Shown in pieces: positions 42,937-55,235 of a stretch of 64,000 nucleotides of DNA. The notes under the pieces are model-generated. The model made no database searches. It saw only the letters and a program-made list of their open reading frames with translations, and was not told the DNA's origin. The stretch is from NCBI GenBank assembly GCA_023014485.1, contig JAJOZX010000487.1, positions 926,001 to 990,000 of the forward strand, written 5' to 3'. This stretch comes from Bathynomus jamesi (lineage: Eukaryota; Arthropoda; Malacostraca; Isopoda; Cirolanidae). A program made the translations under genes and the position numbers. Numbering within the stretch: position 1 is the stretch's first letter; every line of letters starts with the position of its first letter.

Positions 42937-45760
42937 TTGAGCGGTCACAGCGTAAATTCCACAAATTTCCCCTGCGCTCGCGAAGGTGTCGCAATTACAA
43001 ACAATTTGAAGGTTCTATCCTTAAATGCTCGGAGCTTACGAAATAAAATAAACGAATTTTTTTCTTTAATTGCTTGTAAAGACTATGATTTAATTGCGAT
43101 AAATGAATCGTGGCTTAGCACTGAAACACGTGACTTTGTAGGGGAGTATCAAATTAGAGGTTATAGACTTTTTGTTAAAAACAGAATAGGTAGGCGAGGA
43201 GGCGGTGTTATGTTGTATATCAAAGATAATATTGCGAACGTTATAGAAGTAAAGCACACAATTCCAGAAGCAATTGATTCGACTATAGCAGAACTTAAAT
43301 TGAACAATTTCAAACTTGCTGTTGCGGTTATATATAGGCTTCTAATCAAACAGCTGATACGGACGAAGCGTTATATCGTGAACTAAAGAGAATAATAGGT
43401 AGTGAGCAGGCTTTAGTTATGGGTGACTTTAATTGCGCCAACGTGAATTACGATACAGTGCAGGGAGACGCGGAAGGTAATCGTTTAGTTAATTTTCTCG
43501 AGGATAGCTTTCTTATTTAAAAGGTTGGGGAACCTACGAGGTTGGACAGTATTTTAGATTTATTAATAACTACGGATGATAGGCTAATTACTGATCTTAA
43601 AGTAATAGAACCGTTAAGCAATAGCGATCACAATATGGTAGAGTTTGTCCTCTCAGTAAGTCACTCGAAACCAGCTAACTCGACTAAAATTCCTAACTTC
43701 CAGCACGCAGACTTTTGTAAATTTCGAAATGAATTGTCTCACGTCAATTGAGAAAACGTAATGGGGAACTCCAACGCAAAACTAATGTAGGAATCATTTG
43801 AAACAGTATTTAGGACTACAAATGAGGAATGTGTACCGTACAAAATTAAGCGTGCGAAAGTAAATAACAAGCCCTTGTGGTTTACTTCTAGAGTAGGAGA
43901 CATTATAAAGAGTAGAGATTGGGCTTATAGGCTACATAAGTGCGATAAAGACAATTTATGGTTACGAAACAACTACATATCTCTAAGGCTTGAAGCGAAA
44001 AGTGTGATAAAAAGTCTAAGCGCGAATTTGAAATCTCCATAGCTCGTGACGGTAAAGAAAACCCCAAGCTATTCTTCCAATACGTCAACAATAGAAATCC
44101 AGTAAAAAGTGTCTTGGGGGCCTTTGAAAAATGTAAACGGAGATGTAGTTTCTGAAAACACGGAAATGGCTACCTTGTTAAACGAATTTTTTACGTCAGT
44201 TTTTACTATAGAAGATGTAACGAATATCCCTACGGTCATAGATATAATACCCTTTGATAATGGTAATATTTTGGATAATATTGTGGTTAGTGAAGTCAAG
44301 GTAATGCACTATATTAATAAAATGAAAACGCATAAATCACCCGGGCCAGATTCCATATATCCCATACAACTAAACGAATTAAAAGATAGCATTGTTGTGC
44401 CGCTAAGAAAGATTTTTAATGCGTCTATTTCTGAGGCGTGCGTACCACATAATTTGAAGTTAGCAAACGTAACACCTATCTTTAAGAACGGCGATAAAGG
44501 TGCGGCGGGAAATTATAGGCCAATCAGTTTAACGTCTGTTGTACGTAAGCTACTGGAATCAATAATTAGGGATCGTATAGTCGAACACTTAGAATTGCAT
44601 AACTTAGTTAGAAATACGCAGCACGGTTTTAAGCAAAACAAATCTTGCTTAACTAATCTTTTAGAATTTTTTCAAAGCGTGGTTGACGTTTACGATAGTC
44701 ATCGGGCGGTTGATGTAGTGTATTTAGATTTTCAAAAAGCGTTTGACACCGTACCGCACAAAAGACTCATTGAGAAAACTAAGGCTCATGGAATCAGGGG
44801 TGTAGTAATAAATTGGCTAGAAGAGTGGTTGCGAGGTAGGAAACAGAGGGTGGTCGTTGATGGAGCGGAGTCGTGTTGGGCTAATGTAGCGAGTAGCGTT
44901 CCTCAGGGTTCTGTATTGGGCCCCTTGCTTTTTCTTATATATATTAACGATTTAGATGTCGGCCTAGTCAGTACAGTTTCAAAGTTTGCGGATGACACGA
45001 AGCTGGGTGGTAGGGCGATTAATGACGAAGATAGAGGTAAAATCCAGAATGATCTGAATAAAATCGTTGATTGGTCAGTCACATGGCAAATGAGATTTAA
45101 CGTCGATAAATGCAAAATTGTACATATAGGTTCGCGTAACGGTAATTTTGCGTATAGTATGTCAGGGAAAGAGTTGATAAGCGAAGAGAAGGAAAAAGAT
45201 TTAGGAGTTACAATCACTGGTGATTTAAAAGTAGCGAAACAAAGTACAGCAGCGGTCAATTAAACGAACAAAGTGTTAGGTTTTATAGCTCGGAATTTTG
45301 AGTACAAATTGCGCGATATTATAGTTCCTCTTTATAAATCATTAGTTAGACCCCATTTGGAGTACGCCATCCAATTTTGGAATCCGCATATGCGCAAAGA
45401 TATAGACAAAAACGAAAGAGTTCAAAGACGAGCAACTAAGATGATTCTGTCGCTTAGGTGAAAATCGTACGAGGATAGGCTTAAAGAGTTAAAATTTACT
45501 ACACTCGAGACTAGGAGGCTAAGGGGTGATCTAATCCAGGTTTTCAAAATTATGAATGGGTTCGATAATGTAGACAGAGATAACTTTTTCGAAATATCTC
45601 AATATAATAGGACTAGAAATAACGGGTGTAAGTTGACAAGTAGAAGGTTCGAGACAGCAGTTGCAAAACTTTTTTACGCATAGAATAGTAAATAGCTGGA
45701 ATAGTTTGCCGGTAGAAGTAATTAGTAGCACGTGAATAAACATGTTTAAAAATCGATTAG
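42937..45760 (+). pseudogene. LINE-C ORF2 (APE endonuclease and reverse transcriptase)
   Basis: The endonuclease begins LKVLSLNARSLRNKINEFFS and has AINESWLS and RGGGVMLYIKD. After a shift at 43345, VMGDFNCANVNY and PLSNSDHNMVEF (SDH catalytic) follow. The reverse transcriptase is open for 384 codons (44109-45263): HKSPGPDSIYPIQL, NYRPISLTSVVRKLLESIIR, VDVVYLDFQKAFDTVPHKRL, SSVPQGSVLGPLLFLIYIND and the catalytic FADDTKLGG (~44985). The C-terminal part, RPHLEYAIQFWNPHMRKDID then NSLPVEV-like, is split by stops. Mostly single-base lesions. Confidence 0.88.
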
Positions 45761-46697
45761 ACGCATATGTTGATAGATTGGGTATAGTTTAAGGTAGTAA
45801 AATTAAGGGTTGGATAAGATAGATTTTGATTCTCTTTTCATTATAGATCACAGTAACCAGACTAGAGGTCGTATGAAATTATTTCAAGCCAAGATGAGAA
45901 CAAATTTAAGAAAACTAGTTTTACAAGTGTTGTGGGATATAGGGAGGCAGCATCTTGGGTTAGGGGATACTCTCTGTCCTTACACACCCCATTTAAAGAG
46001 ATTCCTCTGCCGAGCGGTGCCCCCCCCCCCCATAGTACTGTGAGGTATTGAAAAACTCATGATCTTCACTTGCCCCACAAACACCTTTAAATGGGAGACC
46101 CAAAATGGGTGCACACACATTTCTACATTACTGTACAGTCTTTACAGCCACACCTACACTTTTCCTCCTAAGTATATATATTGTAATGTATATGGTTGTA
46201 AATTGTGACTTGGTCCGCAATTGATATGGACCGTGACTTATTTTTGGTTGGCAAGGTACTGGTATTGATGGATACCGTAATGAAATTGACTGGATTCTTT
46301 GGATCTGATATATTTGCATGTCGGTTATAAATAGATATAGAGTGTAACATATTTGTGGATAGTAGTCTATTATGACTTGATCCTCTGGATCCAGAGATTC
46401 TATCTTTAGTTTTTAAATTGATAATTAATTAAATTTAGTTTTGTAAAAATTGGTTGTTGCCAATGTACAGGCAGTTTTTACATAGTGGAGCCACCTCGAT
46501 GGGCCGAAGTGGCCCCTAGTGTGCCCACTATAAAAATTTCTATGTTCTTATGTTCTTTGTGGTCGGAACCCACGTAAAATTGTAGGTCCCCTCCGCCACC
46601 ACGGAGGACATGCACAATACACAATTACGAACACAGTTAGGTAGACCAGCCATGAGTGGATCCTAGGGTCTTTGTTGGTCTGAAACATTATAACATT
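45448..46697. repeat. Left arm of a large inverted duplication
   Basis: It matches the complement of 47461-48743 from within the LINE-C C-terminal coding region, through the LINE 3' end, and on into ~140 bp of non-LINE flank (TGTGGTCGGAACCCACG...GAAACATTATAACATTAT). Because the match crosses the LINE boundary it is an inverted duplication, not two LINE insertions. The arms differ by scattered substitutions and a poly-C run at 46020. Confidence 0.9.
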
Positions 46698-46774
46698 ATA
46701 TATATATTATATATTATATATAATGTATATGTATATATATATATATATATAATATAATATATATATATATATAA

Positions 46775-46938
46775 TGGTCCCCTGAGAAACTTATATGTTA
46801 AACACACACCGTGCATGGAACAAGGAACTCTTCTGGGAAAATTAAATCCACTATAGTCCGAATAAGTGGATTTAATTTTCCCAGAAGAGTTCCTTGTTCC
46901 ATGCACGGTCTGTGTTTAACATTATAAGTTTCTCAGGG
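46775..46938. mobile_element. Hairpin of satellite-end sequence
   Basis: The segment GGTCCCCTGAGAAACTTAT...AAATCCACT is followed by its own complement, ending CTCAGGGGACC at 46937. It corresponds to the terminal ~75 bp of the 452-bp repeat unit, placed head to head. Confidence 0.85.
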
Positions 46939-47371
46939 GACCTTTCTGATGGTGATATTAATGGACAGGTTGTTATGTGCCTTGAAAAGGGACGCTCAAT
47001 GTCCCGGTTGAGGTTTAAGTTTTGTTTTTATGGCTAAAATAATACAATAGTTACCCCCTTTTTCTTTGATTTATTCAATCCGACGTGAATGCAACGAGTC
47101 TTTTACTTATATAGAGGTTCTGAATGTAGTGGGACTAGGCTTGCTTTAAACCCTAGATCCATGTCCCAAAGCTGGATCCTGTCTGCTTTGCAGATAGCTG
47201 GTGAGGGAAGCTATATTTATGGGACCTCTTTGCGAGAGACCCGTTGCCCACGTCGGGCTTGCATCATGAAAAAGAAAAACTATGGTATTTGTCATTTACC
47301 ATTACTTATTCGGACTATAGTGGATTTAATTTTCCCAGAAGAGTTCCTTGTTCCATGCACGGTCTGTGTTT

Positions 47372-47374
<3 letters not shown>
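46939..47374 (+). repeat. Single copy of the ~452-bp satellite unit
   Basis: It matches the units at 53.5-55.2 kb with more differences than those have among themselves. It includes CCCGGTTGAGGTTTAAGTTT, CAAAGCTGGATCCTGTCTGC and GGACCTCTTTGCGAGAGACC. It lies in the spacer of the large inverted duplication. Confidence 0.9.
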
Positions 47375-47414
<40 letters not shown>

Positions 47415-47460
47415 TATATTATATATATACATATAATATATACATATACATTTACCTATA
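47375..47460. repeat. (TA)n microsatellite
   Basis: TA tract bordering the right arm; a matching tract at 46698-46772 borders the left arm. Confidence 0.95.
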
Positions 47461-48743
47461 ATATATATATATAATAATGTTATAATGTTTCAGACCAACA
47501 AAGACCCTAGGATCCACTCATGGCTGGTCTACCTAACTGTGTTCGTAATTGTGTATTGTGCATGTCCTCCGTGGTGGCGGAGGGGACCTCCAATTTTACG
47601 TGGGTTCCGAACCACAAAGAACATAAGAACATAAGAAATTTTTATAGTGGGCACACTAGGAGCCACTTTGGCACATCGAGGTGGCTCCACTATGTAAAAT
47701 CTGCCTGTACATTGGCAACAACCAATTTTTACAAAACTAAATAATTATCAATTTAAAACTAATTAATTATCAATTTAAAACTAAAGATAGAATCTCTGGA
47801 TCCAGAGGATCAAGTCATAATAGACTACTATCCACAAATATGTTACACTCTATATCTATTTATAACCGACATGCAAATATATCTGATCCAAAGAATCCAG
47901 TCGATTTCATTACGGTATCCATGAATACTAGTACCTTGCCAACCAAAAATAAGTCACGGTCCATATCAATTGCGGACCAAGTCACAATTTACAACCATAT
48001 ACATTACAGTATATATACTTAGGAGGAAAAGTGTAGGTGTGTCTGTAAAGACTGTACAGTAATGTAGAAATGTGTGTGCACCCATTATGGGTCTCCCATT
48101 TAATGGTGTTTGTGGGGCAAGGGAAGATCATGAGTTTTAAAATACCTCGCAGTACTATGAAGGGCACCGCTCGGCAGAGGAATCTCTTTAAATGGGGTGT
48201 GTAAGGACAGAGAGTATCCCCTAACCCAAGATGCTGCCTCCCTATATCCCACAACACTTGTAAAACTAAGTTTTCTTAAATTTGTTCTCATCTTGGCTGA
48301 AATAATTTCATACGACCTCTAGTCTGGTTACTGTGATCTATAATGAAAAGCGAATCAAAATCAATCTTATCCAACCCTTAATTTTACTACCTTAAACTAT
48401 ACCCAATCTATCAACATATGCGTCTAATCGATTTTTAAACATGTTTATTCACGTGCTACTAATTACTTCTACTGGTAAACTATTCCAGCTATTTATTATT
48501 CTATGCGTAAAAAAATTTTTGCCAACTGCTTTCTCGAACCTTCTACTTGTCAACTTACACCCGTTATTTCTAGTCCTATTATATTGAGATATTTCGAAAA
48601 AGTTATCTCTGTCTACATTATCGAACCCATTCATAATTTTGAAAACCTGGATTAGATCACCCCTTAGCCTCCTAGTCTCGAGTGTAGTAAATGTTAACTC
48701 TTTAAGCCTATCCTCGTACGATTTTGACCTAAGCGACAGTTCG
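47461..48743. repeat. Right arm of the large inverted duplication
   Basis: Complement of 45448-46697. It contains the LINE-C 3' UTR and the last ~100 codons of ORF2 on the minus strand (48757-48449, RLKELTFTTLETRRLRGDLI). Confidence 0.9.
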
Positions 48744-48829
48744 TTCTCGATTCTCATCTTGTGCGGAACGTTTTTCTATACAAGCGTCGTTCTTTACATT
48801 AATTATACTGTGTGTTGTTTGCAGTTAAA

Positions 48830-48832
<3 letters not shown>
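48744..48832 (+). repeat. Copy of a dispersed ~80-bp sequence
   Basis: CTTGTGCGGAACG...ACAAGCGTCGTTCTTTACATTAATTATACTGTGTGTTGTTTGCAGTTAAAA recurs at 56283-56356 and inverted at about 56072-56146. It may be the body of a SINE. (TA)n follows directly. Confidence 0.8.
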
Positions 48833-48862
<30 letters not shown>

Positions 48863-48865
<3 letters not shown>

Positions 48866-50254
48866 TGCCCGCGAAAAGTATCCGATCACTCAAGAAAATA
48901 CAATATTTTCCCTTGATATTCAGAGACACATAATTCACTTTCTATTTGTTCTAGCGACATCTGGTAACTTTGAGGTTGCTCGCTGATATGAGAGCTATCC
49001 AACGCATTCTCAAATTAGTGTTCTGGTAGCCTTCGTTGCGGGTGGCTGTGTCTCAAAGTTGTCAGATTTCACTGTTTGTGTAAATTTATTGATATTTTGT
49101 TATTTTTTACAGAAAGTGGTGTAAATAAAATTTATATATAATGTGTGCTAAAAACAACTTAAGAGTGATTGTCGAGGTGCTATTGTTGCTTTGCATACAT
49201 GTGGGAAATCACAGAGACAGATAGCTAAGGAATTAAACATATCCCAAAGTACCGTTAATTTATGGGTTTCACGGCTAAGAACAATGCCGGCCTAACCACG
49301 CCAGTCCCTAAAAAACGATCTGGCAGACCGAGAAAAACAAATTCACGAACAGACAAACTTATGAAACGTTTAGTATTGAAAAACCCAACAATAACTGCGA
49401 AAGAAATAAAATTTAATATGAATAATTTGTTATCTGGTGTTTCTGAACGAACTATCCAGGAGCGGCTCCAAAAAGAACTCGGATTACCATCTCGCCATGC
49501 TGCTAAGAAACCGTTCATTAATGAAAAAATGCGTAAAAAACGTGTCGCATTTTGTAAAAAATATATTCATTGGACTGTTGATGACTGGAAGAAGGTTTTA
49601 TTTAGTGATGAGTCGACATTTTTGACATTCAGAAGTTGTCCAAAAAAGGTTCGCCGGCCCATTGGCTCAAATAGGATGGACCCTAAATACACCCTAAAGA
49701 CAATGAAACACCCTCCAAGTGTGATGGTTTGGGGTTGTTTCGGTTACTATGGGCGTGGAAACCTATATTTTCTTCCGAAGAACACAACTATGAATGGTGC
49801 ACGGTATTTAGCAATGCTACAGGATAAACTTCCAATGGCAATGGCAATCCAAAGGACAAAAACATACATGCATGATGGTGCACCATGTCACAGGGCCAAA
49901 TAGTGACAAAATGGATTACTGACAATAAATTTGATATTTTGGATTGGCCTGGTAATAGTCCAGATCTCAATCCGATAGAAAATATGTGGCTAATAATAAA
50001 AAATAAGGTTGAATGCCACGACACTGGCTCAGTCGAAAAATTACAAGAAGCCATCAAAAAGGTATGGTGCAAGGAAATATCAGTGGAAGTTTGTCAAAAC
50101 TTGATTAAATCCATGCCAAAACGTCTAGAACAAGTCATCCAAACCAAAGGACAGATGACAAAATACTAATATAAGGTTAGTATACATTTAAACATTGTTT
50201 TTTATGTAAAAAATACAAATTTCCAGGGTGATCGGATACTTTTCGCGGGCACTG
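48863..50254 (+). mobile_element. Tc1 transposon, copy 1 (1392 bp)
   Basis: The ends are CAGTGCCCGCGAAAAGTATC and its complement, flanked by TA. Its length equals that of the copy at 61278-62669, and the sequence is nearly identical to it, so the family moved recently. Confidence 0.95.
49141..50169 (+). pseudogene. Tc1 transposase, copy 1, three single-base lesions
   Basis: It cuts and pastes the element at TA. It starts MCAKN.. at 49141, is out of frame in the N-terminal helix-turn-helix, then open 49262-49903: a GRPRK AT-hook-like motif, second HTH, WKKVLFSDESTF (first Asp) and MHDGAPCHRAK (second Asp). After one missing A in CCAAATAG, the last frame has SPDLNPIENMW (catalytic Glu) and ends TAA 50167-50169. 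The D-E spacing fits DD34E. Compared with copy 2, it lacks one A near 49150, one G near 49275 and one A near 49900. Confidence 0.93.
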
Positions 50255-50289
50255 TATATATATTATGCAGTAAAATCACAGAATAACAC

Positions 50290-50482
50290 GTGATCTTATT
50301 AATAAGCAAACAACCAGAGGGTAAAGGAAAAAAGAAACACGAAGTCCGAGCGCTTTCGTGATATATTCACATCTTCAGGGAAAACAAATAATAATATTAT
50401 TTGTTTTTCCCTGAAGATGTGATATATCACGAAAGCGCTCAGATTTCGTGTTTCTTTTTTCCTTTTCCATGTGTTGTTTGCT

Positions 50483-50487
<5 letters not shown>
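50290..50487. mobile_element. Palindrome with a second hammerhead-like motif
   Basis: The arms (AAGCAAACAAC...GTAAAGGAAAAAAGAAACACGA...CACATCTTCAGGG) are inverted around AAAACAAATAATAATATTATTTG. Each arm holds CCTGAAGATGTGATATATCA followed by CGAAAGCGCT, the same layout as the Penelope-like motif at 38.5 kb but a different sequence. Probably another Penelope-like terminal repeat. Confidence 0.6.

Positions 50488-50525
<38 letters not shown>
50488..50525. repeat. (TA)n microsatellite
   Basis: TA run separating the palindrome from the next transposon. Confidence 0.95.
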
Positions 50526-50527
<2 letters not shown>

Positions 50528-53424
50528 GGTGTCACTTAAATGCAAAGTTTGAAATTTTCATGCTGACACCCCGCGAATCTATTCCATTGGTAAAAAAAAC
50601 ATGGTGACTGAAAAATCTTTTTATTTGAATAACTATAAAAGGTCGCACCCACCTTCCAAAGTTTAATGCTTGCGCGGCGTCTCCATAATCGTTCATTAGA
50701 TATCTATATATCTCTATATATGTGCGTGTGTGTATCTGTGTGTGTCTGAATATCTGAGAAATAAAGTGAACAATACTTAACGATTCACCGTTTCTCATTT
50801 CAGCTACGTGATTTCTGGTGATGGAAACCCGGAAGTGTATATACCTATTAGGGGCAGCGGTTGATGAGGTGAAAGGATGCAAGCTTCCTTCCTACAGGCA
50901 AGCATTCGGTTACTTCCTTTACCTTCACCATGAAAAGAAAATGACAATACGTGACGCGTTGAGGAAGTCACTTCGAGCAGTGATGTCCTTCTGGGAGAAA
51001 GCTCACATTCCAACCAGACTCGAGACACACTGCGTCAGCAAACTGGATAAAGTCTTCGAGGAGTGGAAAGGACTCAAAAAACACGCCTCAAGGACGAGCG
51101 ATTCACACAAGACGAAAGAAAAAGAATTCATTGAACGCCTCGATCGTCTCTTTGACATCGCCCACGCTGATTGTGAGAAATTGGTCAAGTACCCAGAGGA
51201 TTGGGAGTTCCTTCAGCAGCAGCACCAGAAAGGACGTCCAGGTTCAATGGCAGGTTTGGACATGACCCATCAGCGCCAAGTCAAAGATTGTACTCGACGT
51301 CGGGAGGAAGAGGAGAAACGAAGAAAGCGATCAGCAGTTGAATGGAGGCAGTATCCAACGAAGCGGTTTTGGAGTCCTCATCCTCCAGCTCAGATGATAG
51401 CGAAGAAAAAGGAGCATGTGGTGGTTCGTTAGCGTCTAAACAAAGAGCAACGAAGAACATCATGACATCGGAATTGGCGGCAGCGCTTGATCGCACGCAA
51501 CTCTCGTCAAGAAAGGCCACATATCTGCTGTTTGAGGCAACTTCCAGCTTAGGGCATGATGCTAGCGACTACAACATCAATCGTGGATCCATTCATCGTC
51601 AGCGTGAAAAATTCCGTACCCTTAAGGCTCGGCAACTGAAGAGCGAGTTCCAAGGCAATAGTCCGTTGACTGTTCACTGGACGGAAAACTCATGCAAGAT
51701 CTGACGTCACGAGAATATGTTGACCGCTTACCTATTCTTGTATCTGGCTCCGGGACAGAGCAGCTGCTCGGGTGCCAAAACTTCTGTCAGGAACCGCGCT
51801 GGCACAAACAAATGCACAGCATTAGATGCCTGAATGAATGGGGAGTGACCGATCATGTCAAATCTATGTGTTTCGACACAACCGCGACAAACACAGGCCA
51901 CCGTGGAGGAACTTGTGTTCTTCTGGAAGAAAAAGTTGGACGTGACCTGTTACACTGCGCGTGCAGACACCATGTACTGGAGTTGGTGCTACAGGCGGCA
52001 TTCGCAGCATCGCTAGATTCAGTATCTACCGGTCCAGAATTTTGCTTTTCAAGCGCTTCCATGATTATTGGACCCGCATTGACCAGCAACAGTTCCAAAC
52101 TGCGGACACAGATGCGTTCACCAAAGCAGCTATTTTTAAGCATAGAACGGAGCTCATTCAGTTTGCAAAATCACAAGCACTTCAAGTTCGTGATGACTAT
52201 CAGGAATTCCTCGATCTTTCCGTCATCTTTCTTGGAGGAGTTCCATACAAGGGACTAAACTTCCGCGCCCCTGGTGCTATGCACCGGGCGAGATGGATGG
52301 CTAAGGGGCTCTATGCCATCAAGATCTGGCTCTTCCGAAGACAGTTTAAACTGACGAACACTGAGGAACGCGGAATTCGAGATATCTGCCTCTTTTCTGT
52401 TCTAGTTTACATGAAAGCGTGGGCAACAGCTCATCTGTCCATCGAAGCTCCGCTGAATGATTGGGAATTGATGAGGACGCTCCTTCGATACCCGCACAAG
52501 AAGATCTCTGATGGTACCACCAAGAAGCTGTCTGCGCACCTGTGGTACCATTCGGAGGAGGCAGTGGGTCTGGCGTTCTTTGATGAGAGGATATCGATGG
52601 AAGTGAAGTGCAGCATGGTTGCAGCGTTAGATCAAGAAGCCCCTCACATGCCGCCAAAACGACCTTTGGTTCTTGATACTATGTTCCTCAGTGACAGCAA
52701 AGGACTGGAGCAACTGATCACAAAGAACACCCGAGGATTCTTCTCAAAACTTCAGTTGCCAGATTGCTTTCTGCTCCACCATCCCAGTTCATGGACGTCA
52801 AACTCTGAATACGTGCAAGCTCGGGATGTGGTCTCCAAACTTGCAGTGGTGAACGACAGAGCAGAACGGGCCGTGGCTCTGGTGAAGGAGCTGAACGGAA
52901 AGTTGACAGTGAAAGAAGAACAGCTCCAATTCCTCGTTCAAGTTGTCACTGACCACAGAAAGCAACACCCAGCTCCGAACAAATCAGCATTAGTGAGGAC
53001 GCGAAAGAACTAATCACTGATCAGCGTATGAGCACCAATTATTCTGCTACTGTATATGTATTTTATTTCTTAAAGTTTTGCTTTTGTTGCTTCTCCATTT
53101 TGTACCATTATTCGCCAAATTATGTCTTCTATTTTGATTATATAATAAACTGTTTGTATTCTTTGCGTTTTTAAGTGTCTTACTTTCGTTAGTTCACCAA
53201 ATTGCCTTGTTTTTTATTATCTGGTTCGGCCCAAGCTGTGAACACTGAACAGCTGTTGACGTCAACAAATGGGTCTTGTTTTCAGTGACGAGGGCGACCT
53301 TTAAATGATGACCAATCAGGACCAAATTTCTCTTCCGTATGTTTTACAGCAAATGGAACAATTTTAGGGGGTGTCATAGGAAAATATCCATCGTTTAATT
53401 TTCCCCCTATTACCTAGTGACACC

Positions 53425-53430
<6 letters not shown>
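50522..53430 (+). mobile_element. DNA transposon of unassigned superfamily, 2.9 kb
   Basis: The inverted ends TATTAGGGTGTCAC and GTGACACCCTAATA sit in (TA)n on both sides, so the target duplication cannot be read. A single long coding region with one orientation lies inside. The family is one I know from arthropods as repeated 'uncharacterised' proteins. Confidence 0.8.
50818..53013 (+). pseudogene. Transposase-like protein of the 2.9-kb element
   Basis: It opens with a helical N-terminus (50818-51340, with basic/acidic Glu-Arg runs) and a Ser/Asp-rich acidic linker (51380-51430). The core contains MCFDTTATNTGHRGGTCVLL (a candidate catalytic Asp), ACRHHVLELVL (C..HH), DLSVIFLGGVPYKGLNFRAP and GAMHRARWMAKGLYAIKIWL. 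The helical C-terminus runs to a stop at 53011-53013, with VVNDRAERAVALVKELN near the end. The Asp-then-CRHH order recalls RNase-H-fold transposases of hAT-like type with an inserted helical domain, but I cannot name the superfamily. Frames change near 51340, 51690 and 52020. A pyrimidine-rich AG at 50802 may mark a 5' intron. Confidence 0.72.

Positions 53431-53492
<62 letters not shown>
53428..53492. repeat. (TA)n microsatellite
   Basis: TA run after the 2.9-kb transposon. Confidence 0.95.
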
Positions 53493-53494
<2 letters not shown>

Positions 53495-53504
53495 AACTCA
53501 GAAT

Positions 53505-55235
53505 GGTCCCTGAGAAACTTATGTTAAACACAGACCGTGCATGGAACAAGGAACTCTTCTGGGAAAATTAAATCCACTATAGTCCGAATAAGTAATGGTA
53601 AATGACAAATACCATAGTTTTTCTTTTTCATGATGCAAGCCCGACGTGGGCAACGGGTCTCTCGCGAAGAGGTCACATAAATATAGCTTCCCTCACCAGC
53701 TATCTGCAAAGCAGACAGGATCCAGCTTTGGGACATGGATCTAGGGTTTAAAGCAGCCTAGCCCTGCTACATTTAGAACCTCAATATAAGCAAAAGACTC
53801 GCTGCATTCACGCCGGATTGAATACATCAAAGAAAAAGGGGTAACTATTGTATTTTTAGCCAAAAAAACAAAACTTAACCCTCAACCGGGACATTGAGCG
53901 TCCACTTTTCAAGGCACATAACACGTCCGTTTAATATACACAAACTCAGAATGGTCCCCTGAGAAACCGGTTGAGGTTTAAGTTTTGTTTTTTTTGGCTA
54001 AAAATACAATAGTTACCCCTTTTTCTTTGATGTATTCAATCCGGCGTGAATGCAGCGAATCTTTTGCTTATATTGAGGTTCTAAATGTAGCAGGGCTAGG
54101 CTGCTTTAAACCCTAGATCCATGTCCGAAAGCTGGATCCTGTCTGCTTTGCAGATAGCTGTTGAGGGAAGCTATATTTATTGGACCTCTTTGCGAGAGAC
54201 CCGTTGCCCACGTCGGGCTTGCATCATGAAAAAGAAAAACTATGGTATTTGTCATTTACCATTACTTATTCGGACTACAGTGGATTTAATTTTCCCAGAA
54301 GAGTTCCTTGTTCCATGCACGGTCTGTGTTTAACATATAAGTTCCTCAGGGGACCATTTTGAGTTTGTGTATATTAAACGGACGTGTTATGTGCCTTGAA
54401 AAGTGGACGCTCAATGTCCCGGTTGAGGTTTAAGTTTTGTTTTTTTGGCTAAAAATACAATAGTTACCCCCTTTTTCTTTGATGTATTCAATCCGGCGTG
54501 AATGCAGCGAGTCTTTTGCTTATATTGAGGTTCTAAATGTAGCAGGGCTAGGCTGCTTTAAACCCTACATCCATGTCCCAAAGCTGGATCCTGTCTGCTT
54601 TGCAGATAGCTGTTGAGGGAAGCTATATTTATGGGACCTCTTTGCGAGAGACCCGTTGCCCACGTCGGGCTTGCATCATGAAAAAGAAAAACTATGGTAT
54701 TTGTCATTTACCATTACTTATTCGGACTATAGTGGATTTAATTTTCCCAGAAGAGTTCCTTGTTCCATGCACGGTCTGTGTTCAACATATAAGTTCCTCA
54801 GGGGACCATTCTGAGTTTGTGTATATTAAACGGACGTGTTATGTGCCTTGAAAAGTGGACGCTCAATGTCCCGGTTGAGGTTTAAATTTTGTTTTTTTGG
54901 CTAAAAATACAATAGTTACCCCCTTTTTCTTTGATGTATTCAATCCGGCGTGAATGCAGCGAGTCTTTTGCTTATATTGAGGTTCTAAATGTAGCATGGC
55001 TAGGCTGCTTTAAACCCTAGATCCATGTCCCAAAGCTGGATCCTGTCTGCTTTGCAGATAGCTGGTGAGGGAAGCTATATTTATGGAACCTCTTTGCGAG
55101 AGACCCGTTGCCCACGTCGGGCTTGCATCATGAAAAAGAAAAACTATGGTATTTGTCATTTACCATTACTTATTCGGACTATAGTGGATTTAATTTTCCC
55201 AGAAGAGTTCCTTGTTCCATGCACGGTCTGTGTTT

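Larger units (their letters stand above)
41805..46556 (+). mobile_element. CR1-type LINE-C, nearly full length
   Basis: ~4.75 kb: 5' UTR, ORF1 (zinc finger, coiled coil, esterase), ORF2 (endonuclease, RT), and a ~0.8-kb 3' UTR ending in ATGTTCTTATGTTCTT, the kind of 8-bp repeat that ends CR1 elements. The start is set by the hAT-2 duplication and is approximate. The 3' end from 45448 is repeated inverted at 47461-48743. Confidence 0.87.
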
